64,000 bases of DNA from assembly GCF_020497125.1 (NCBI RefSeq), contig NC_059087.1, forward strand, positions 13,363,925-13,427,924, given 5' to 3'. This document shows positions 58,637 through 64,000 of this stretch, in pieces. Both the position numbers and the translations under genes were made by a program. Every line of letters starts with the position of its first letter. Positions within the stretch are counted from its first letter, which is position 1. Under the pieces are notes generated by a model. It searched no databases and had not been told where the DNA came from. It was given only the letters and a program-made list of their open reading frames with translations. The stretch is from Mauremys mutica (Eukaryota; Chordata; Testudines; Geoemydidae).

Positions 58637-58837
58637 TATAATGTTGTAGCTGTGTTGAGCCCAGGATAACAAAGAGATGGGGTGGATGAGGTAATATCTT
58701 TTACTGGAACAACTTCTGTTGGGCAGAGAGACAAGCTTTCAAGCTGAAGAAGAGCTCTGTGTAAGCTCAAAAGCATGTCTCCCTCCCCAGCAGAAGTTGG
58801 AGTAATAGAAGATATTACCTCACCCACCTTGTGTCCA
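58637..58837. mobile_element. Second Penelope-like fold-back insert
   Basis: It contains GTTGTAGCTGTGTTGAGCCC and TGAGGTAATATCTTTTACTG, a degraded form of another very common turtle repeat. The end, GATATTACCTCACCCACCTT, is an inverted copy of its own start. Flanks TAACATTCTCTA (58625-58636) and TAAAACTCTCTA (58838-58849) look like a 12-bp duplication with two mismatches. Assignment to Penelope-like elements is from memory and tentative. Confidence 0.6.
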
Positions 58838-58849
58838 TAAAACTCTCTA

Positions 58850-59789
58850 GCCCTTTTACAACTCCAGCTCTGACCTCCCGCAGCAGCACATGCCTAAAGC
58901 TAACTCCACGCTGTGTGTTTCTTTTGACCTACAGCTAGCATCCGTCAGGCACCACTTGATAATACGTTGGGTAGAGAATTCCCAGAGCCCTCCTTGGGGG
59001 CTGGAGGCAGGGAACAACTCTTCAATGGAGGTCCGATGCTCTGCTGACGCCACATTGTGCTAGAATCCATCCTGTGTGTCAGCCTGACACCAGTATCACT
59101 GCACATGATGTGCAAACAGGTTAGGTGCCTGCCAGACTATGACAACCAGGCAGTGCAGAGGAATGCTGAGTTCCTTTGACCCTCCCTGCTCTGTACGTAA
59201 GGCGAATAATGGGGTTTAATGACATCCTCAACTCAGTTCATCTATAACATGAGCTCCAAGCTGAAGGTTACATTAAAAAGATGTCAATTTATTTTATACT
59301 CCATTTACACTACACATATTACCCACAGGAGGGCCAGTGTGTTAGAGGCCACTGAAAGGGCTTTGTGCTCCTGTCATACCCAACCTCAGCCTCTGATTCC
59401 TCATGGTGACTTCCTCATCCCCATAAAGCAAACCCGGTTGCCATGGGTACTGCTCTCATTTTATTTGGCAGGCTGGCTGTCTCCTCCTGCCCTCACATTC
59501 TCTCCAGCTTTCAGGAAGGTAACTTCAGTAGCTATCAAAAGGCGAGTGGCAAGTGCCCTGCACAATTCAGCTGGAGGGCAGGGGTTAGTCCCAACTTTTG
59601 AAAACTCAGCCACCTGCCTCTAGGAGAACAAAACTGATTCTCCTCCGGCCTCCTGTACACAGATTCTTTAACCAGGCCGTGTTAGCAGGGCAGCGTGGCA
59701 GAAGTTTTCACTGCCATTCTTCCACACATCCCATGCCAGTCCACCCTGCTTCGGCAAAGAAGCTGTCCCTCACTGTCCACATTTGTTTT
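58850..59789. other. Intergenic, unassigned
   Basis: No gene or clear repeat. The reading 59219-59623 (134 codons) has no motif and no splice context. Confidence 0.45.
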
Positions 59790-59950
59790 TGCCAAGCTCT
59801 ATCAGACATGGATCCTCCAGTAATTCTAGTTTTAACTGAGACCCCAATTCAGCAAGGCACTTAAGCGGGACCGATGTTATCATCTAGTCTGAGCCCCTGT
59901 ATAACACAGCACTTTCTGCAGGAAAAACATTCTATCAGACAATTTCCGCC
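59790..59950 (-). repeat. Second copy of the 55931 segment plus CR1 3' end remnant
   Basis: Bases 59790-59865 align with 55931-56006 at high identity (both contain ATGGATCCTCCAGTA- or GTGGATCCTCCAGTA-type sequence and end CTTAAG). They are followed by a shortened CR1 antisense 3' end (GGGACCGATGTTATCATCTA, GTCTGAGCCCCTGTATAACA). Confidence 0.65.
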
Positions 59951-60065
59951 TGGCTCTACTTATCCCGGTACTATACTGTACTCTGCTGCTCTTGGGACAG
60001 AAGCAAAATGTTTGCTGTCATTTTGAATCCTATATTTATATATTTATCCCAGATGATGGGAATGT

Positions 60066-60160
60066 TATGGACCTCGGCCCCAATCCTGCAAACATTCATG
60101 CACGTGTGTGACTTTAATCATAGTAGCTCCACTGAAGTCAATGGGACTGCCAGCGTGCAT
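60066..60160. repeat. Fragment of an AATCCTGCAAAC / CAATGGGACT repeat
   Basis: Contains CCCCAATCCTGCAAACATTC and GAAGTCAATGGGACTGCC, modules of a widespread palindromic amniote repeat. A TG run follows at about 60167-60181. Confidence 0.4.
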
Positions 60161-60181
60161 GAAGTTGTGTGTGTGTGTGTC

Positions 60182-61222
60182 TGGGAATTTGAAGGATTTG
60201 GGCATTCACGCTTTCGGCATCAGTTTTCTCATCTCTTTTTCAAATACACCAAGTTTAAGCAAAGCCACTCTGAGAATTCTCCTGGAACTCCGTTGTTTGT
60301 CTGTAGACAAAGTCCCTTTTCAAGACGTCCTGTGTGCCAGACGGCCCGTGGCAATTAGTTGGCGGAGCAGATTTTTTTCACCCGATTCATTTCTTTCAGC
60401 TTGTTTTATGCATTTCAGCTTGAAACACAATATTTAACTAAATCAGAACTGCCAGGTCCACGCTGCTCACAGAAGCTTTCTATCCAAGCCAGTCTCCCTG
60501 GAACCAGAGCATGGCTTGGAAAGTGGAAAAGGCAGCCAGGTTATTACCCGGCTCTCACCAGCTGTGAGCAATGTGCAGAAAATCTGGGATGCACTGAGGC
60601 TGAAGGTAATTGGTATGTTCAAGTGGTGCTGGGTGCCAAGGGGAGGACATGGTAGATTAAATCGCCTTTGCCTTTATGGTAACTGACTTGTTTTCATAAT
60701 TTCTCTTCCTGTTAAGGTGCTTAGCCTCTAACGAAAGGGACAATGTCAAGGCTGGTAGGCTCAGAAATTGGCCGACCTTTTTAACCTTTGCATAAAGTTC
60801 TTTGTACATGTTTCTTCCCTCTCCCTATTCTGAGACCTCTGTGAAATCTTTTAAAGGAGAATTATTAAAGGTAGCTAGGCTCTACCCTGCTTATGTTAAT
60901 TACCTAAAAAAAAATTAATATAGACACATCTGAATGTTCCACACATTCTGAGGAACACTTCATGTCTCCCTAGCTGCGACTGGTTCTGGTGTCACGCTCA
61001 GGGAGGGCTGTCATTCGACTGTGTCTGAGCCTGACCCTACCGGCACAGTGCTTGTTCCTATCACGAGGAATCATGCTGGTCACACAGACCCAAACCTTCA
61101 ATAATATCTAGGTGCCTAACTCCTGTTGGTTTCAATGGGTTTAGGCATCTAAATACCTTTGAGGAGCTGGGCCATAGTGCTTATTATCAGGAGTGGATCC
61201 TCTGAGAATTGTGATTACCAGG
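60182..61222. other. Intergenic, unassigned
   Basis: No gene or clear repeat boundary recognised. Confidence 0.45.
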
Positions 61223-61230
61223 GCAAGTGG

Positions 61231-61470
61231 CAGGGGCGGCTCTAGGAATTTGGCCACCCCAAACACGGCTGGCAGGCTGCCTTCTGCGGCTTGCCTGCAG
61301 ACAGTCCGCTGGTCCCACGGCTTCCATGAAGCCATGGGACCACCGGACCCTCCGCAGGCAAGCCGCCAAGGGCAGCCTGCCTGCCGCCCTCACGGCGCCA
61401 GCAGAGCGCCCCCCCCCGGCTTGCCGCCCCAAGCACGCACTTGGTGTGCTGGGGCCTGGAGCCGCCTCTG
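61231..61470. mobile_element. hAT-like MITE (CAGGGGCGGCTCTAG family)
   Basis: Termini CAGGGGCGGCTCTAGG and CCTGGAGCCGCCTCTG. There is a perfect 8-bp target duplication GCAAGTGG at 61223-61230 and 61471-61478. The GC-rich interior explains the long overlapping readings on both strands here. Confidence 0.9.
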
Positions 61471-61548
61471 GCAAGTGGTTCAGTGCCGTGCTTACCACGG
61501 CACATAGTCCCACTGGACATAATGTTTACCACTACAAACAGTCCCAGT

Positions 61549-61770
61549 TTGGCCTAGGGGATAGAGCATCGGCCTGGAATTTGGATTACTAAGGTTTTGT
61601 TCTCAGCTCTGCAACTGGCCTGCAGGGTGACCTTGAGAAAGTCATGTCATCATATTGTGCCTCAGTTTCACCATCTGTAAAATGGGACTGCTACTGAGCT
61701 CCTTTGTAAAGTGTGTTGAGATCTAGTGATGAAAAGCTCTAGATAGAAGCTAGGTATTCTTATTATTCGC
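61549..61770 (+). mobile_element. tRNA-derived SINE with TTGAGATC...TATTATT tail
   Basis: The tRNA-like head (TTTGGCCTAGGGGATAGAGC) is followed by GCCTCAGTTTCACCATCTGT, AAAATGGGACTGCTACTGAG, GTGTTGAGATCTAGTGATGA and a short ATTCTTATTATT tail. Different tail from the copies at 38697 and 42226. Confidence 0.7.
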
Positions 61771-62205
61771 TGCAAGCCCCAACACTGGTAACCTTTGCCG
61801 GGTCAGCCCCTCTACTAGCAGGTTAGACTTTCTGCTGGAAAGTCCTAATCAGCAAAGAAATGCAGTAGAGAGGCTTTTGCTCTTTTTAAATAATTAAAGG
61901 GATCAATTCTGGTACAAAAACATTTTAGTGCAAAGCTTTTACGGGGTAGTTCTAGTAAAGTTAAAATGCTGACACATGGCAGACTTATGCCCAGTTAGAC
62001 CTAAATAAAGGCTTAATTAATTAAAATAAAAGTGCCCATCACATCAATATTCTGTGGCTGGGTACCTTTGCCTTGGGATTGGATTTTTCATCATGGAATC
62101 ATTAAGGGAATTCTGGTTTTTTGTGTTCTATGAATCTTGGCTCCGGGGTTCAGGCTTGTAAGGTGGGTCTCATGAGCCTAATTGCTTAATATGAAAAAGC
62201 TGTAG
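61771..62205. other. Intergenic, unassigned
   Basis: AT-rich, no gene or repeat recognised. Confidence 0.45.
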
Positions 62206-62213
62206 CTTGGAGG

Positions 62214-62337
62214 TAGGGTGATCAGACAGTAAGTGTGAAAAATTGGGACAGGGGGTGGGGGGTAACAGTAGCCTATATAAGAAAAAGACCCAATAATCGG
62301 GACTGTCCCTATAAAATCGGGACATCTGGTCACCCTA
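62214..62337 (-). mobile_element. hAT-like MITE, shortest form (TAGGGTGACC family)
   Basis: Termini TAGGGTGATCAGAC and ATCTGGTCACCCTA. There is a perfect 8-bp target duplication CTTGGAGG at 62206-62213 and 62338-62345. Its interior (CCTATATAAGAAAAAGACCC) is the reverse complement of the copy at 37673. Confidence 0.9.
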
Positions 62338-62597
62338 CTTGGAGGCACCCTAGCAAGAGAGGACAAACTTCTCCAGCTGCTTAAAGTGGAAAAAATAAAA
62401 CCTTCTTGAAGAGCAGAGTCTGGGAATAAAGGGGTCAGATCAGTCAGTTTAACAGGTATCATGTGGGTGAGGTTGATTTGTGTAATCACTCTAACTCTTT
62501 GACTGGCTTGGGTGGGGGAATGTGTCCTTGATGGGCCTAATGCAATATAGTTAGTGAGGGGAGGAGCAGAGTTTCTCGCACGGACATGAAATAAAAT

Positions 62598-62685
62598 GAA
62601 TCCTAGAAATGCAGGGCTGCAAGGGACCTTGAGAGGTCATCAAGTCCAGCCCCCTGTGCTGAGGCAGGACCAAGTAAACCTAGAC
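62598..62685 (-). mobile_element. CR1 LINE 3' end, left part
   Basis: Antisense CR1 3' sequence (GCAGGGCTGCAAGGGACCTT, GAGAGGTCATCAAGTCCAGC). The same CR1 continues at 63504 after an 810-bp insertion. Confidence 0.8.
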
Positions 62686-63495
62686 CAGAGGTGGGCAAAC
62701 TTTTTGGGCCAAGGGCCACATCTGGGTGGGGAAAATGCATGTAGGGCTGGGGAAGGGGGACAGGGTGCAGTGTGCAGACTCAGGAGGCTCAGGACAAAGG
62801 GTTGGGGTGCAGGAGGGGGTGTGGAGTGCAGGAGGGGGCTCAGGGAAGGGGGTTGGGGTGCAGGAGGGGGTACAGAGTGCAGGAGGGGGCTCAGGGAAGG
62901 GGTGCGGGGAGGAGTGCAGGATGGGGCTCAGGGCAGGAGGTTGGGGCACAGGAGGGTTTCAGGGTGTACAGGGGGTCTCAGGGCAGGGGGTTGGGGTGTG
63001 ACAGGAGGCTCAGAGCAGGGGGTTGGGGTGTGGGGTGCAGGAGGGGGTTGGGGGTGTTGGCTCTGGCCCGGCACCGCTTACCTGGAGCAGCTCCGGGGTG
63101 GCAGTGGCATGCAGCAGGGCTAAGATAGGCTCCCTGCCTGCCCTGGCCCCGCGCCGCTCCCGGAAGCAGCCGGCACCACGTCCCTGCGGCCCCTGGGGAT
63201 GGGGGGAGAGAGGGCTCCGCGCGCTGCCCTCCCCTGCAGGTACCTCCCCCGAAGCTCCCATTGGCCGTGGTTCCCTGTTCCCGGCCAATGGGAGCTGCGG
63301 GGGGTGGTGCCTGGAGGCTAGGGCAGTGCATGGAATCCTCTGTCCCCTCTCCCCCAGGGGCCACAGGGACGTGGTGCCAGCTGCTTCCAGCAGCGGCGAG
63401 GGGCCTGCAGCGCCATGGGGGTGGCAATCCTGTGGGCCAGACCCAAAGCTCTGACAAGCCGGATACGGCCCGCAGGCTGTAGTTTGCCCACCCCG
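62686..63495. mobile_element. hAT-like element, 810 bp, with internal GC-rich minisatellite, nested in CR1
   Basis: Termini CAGAGGTGGGCAAAC and GTTTGCCCACCCCG. The 8-bp duplication is ACCTAGAC (62678-62685) and AACTAGAC (63496-63503), one mismatch. About 62780-63060 is a minisatellite of roughly 30-bp units built on GGTTGGGGTGCAGGAGGGGG and GCTCAGGG. Downstream sequence is GC-rich with an inverted CCAATGGGAGCT/AGCTCCCATTGG pair. Long glycine-, proline- and alanine-rich readings here are artefacts of this composition. Confidence 0.88.
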
Positions 63496-63503
63496 AACTA
63501 GAC

Positions 63504-64000
63504 CATCCCTGACAGGTTTGTCCAACCTGTTCTTAAAAACGTCCAGTGAGGGGGATTCCACAACCTCCCTTGGAAGCCTATTTGAATGCTTAATTATCCT
63601 TACAGTTTGATAGGTTTTCCTAGTATCTAACCCTAATCCCCCTTGCTGCAGATTTAGCCCATTATTTCTTGTTGTACCTTCGTGGACATGGAGAACAATT
63701 GAGATTTGTTTTGTCTTTTTAACCTTTTCTCATAGGTCAGGTTTTCTAAACCATTTATCATTTTTGCTGCTCTCCTCTGGACTCCAATTTATCCACATCT
63801 GTCCTAAAGTGTGGCACGCAGAATTGGACACAGTACTCCAGCTGAGGCCTCACCAGTGAGAAGTAGAGCGTGACAATTACTTCCTGTGTCTCACATACAA
63901 CACACCATATCCAGAGTGATATTTGCCTATTTTGCAACTGCGTCACATTTTTGACTCATTCAAGGTATGATCCACTCTATACACCGTTTCAGCAGTACTA
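63504..64000 (-). mobile_element. CR1 LINE, ORF2 C-terminal remnant, runs off the window
   Basis: Antisense CR1. The minus-strand reading 63946-63758 includes LVRPQLEYCVQF and DVDKLE, the familiar C-terminal part of the CR1 reverse transcriptase. The plus strand shows TCTCCTCTGGACTCCAATTT and CAGTACTCCAGCTGAGGCCT. Stops and loss of the rest of ORF2 indicate a dead, 5'-truncated or partial copy. Confidence 0.82.

Noticed and set aside
61187..61592. Readings over 100 codons on both strands
   Set aside because: Coincide with the 61231-61470 hAT-like MITE with GCAAGTGG duplications.
61549..61625. Another tRNA-like head
   Set aside because: Degenerate B-box and attached SINE body; no functional tRNA fold.
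62596..63561. Overlapping readings of 100-183 codons on both strands
   Set aside because: Produced by the GC-rich minisatellite and tail of the 62686-63495 hAT-like element. Amino-acid content is repetitive and no domain is recognisable.
16601..64000. Exons of MMP17, the expected downstream neighbour
   Set aside because: No metalloprotease zinc-binding motif or hemopexin-like exon was seen in any frame.

Overview
This is vertebrate nuclear DNA, most likely from a turtle. Coding sequence sits in short exons flanked by GT/AG introns. Most of the rest is AT-rich sequence holding a set of transposable elements I associate with turtle genomes: a DIRS retrotransposon, minus-strand CR1 LINE tails, tRNA-derived SINEs, many small hAT-like elements with 8-bp target-site duplications, mariner-like MITEs and Penelope-like fold-back inserts. 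The turtle call rests on remembered repeat families, not on a search.

The only protein-coding gene I can support is the 3' end of SFSWAP (SWAP splicing factor, formerly SFRS8) on the + strand. Its last four coding exons are 8535-8660, 14639-14809, 15172-15244 and 16183-16248. All junctions are canonical and phase-compatible. They encode about 145 C-terminal residues: an Arg/Ser-rich domain followed by the conserved terminal block ending in KNIQTSAS. A 3' UTR follows, with an AATAAA signal at 16572. The window opens inside an upstream SFSWAP intron that carries a decayed DIRS element (1 to about 2700), which is itself split by an hAT-like element.

From about 16.6 kb to 64 kb I see no exon of any recognisable gene. 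This looks like the intergenic region downstream of SFSWAP. In other vertebrates MMP17 is the neighbour I would expect, but none of it is visible here. The stretch is a palimpsest of transposons. It has two opposed mariner-like MITEs just past SFSWAP, three size variants of one TAGGGTGACC-type hAT-like family, a minus-strand LINE reverse-transcriptase fossil near 33 kb, and SINEs scattered between 34 and 62 kb. It also has two Penelope-like inverted inserts (38.4 and 58.7 kb), a probable minus-strand solo LTR (46.4-47.7 kb), and CR1 copies interrupted by younger hAT-like insertions (56-57 kb and 62.6-64 kb).

No CRISPR array, operon, true tRNA or rRNA gene, or novel gene system was found. The most unusual items are a perfect 58-bp spacerless palindrome at 51445-51502, the two fold-back retro-inserts, and a chain of nested insertions whose relative ages can be read from their target-site duplications.
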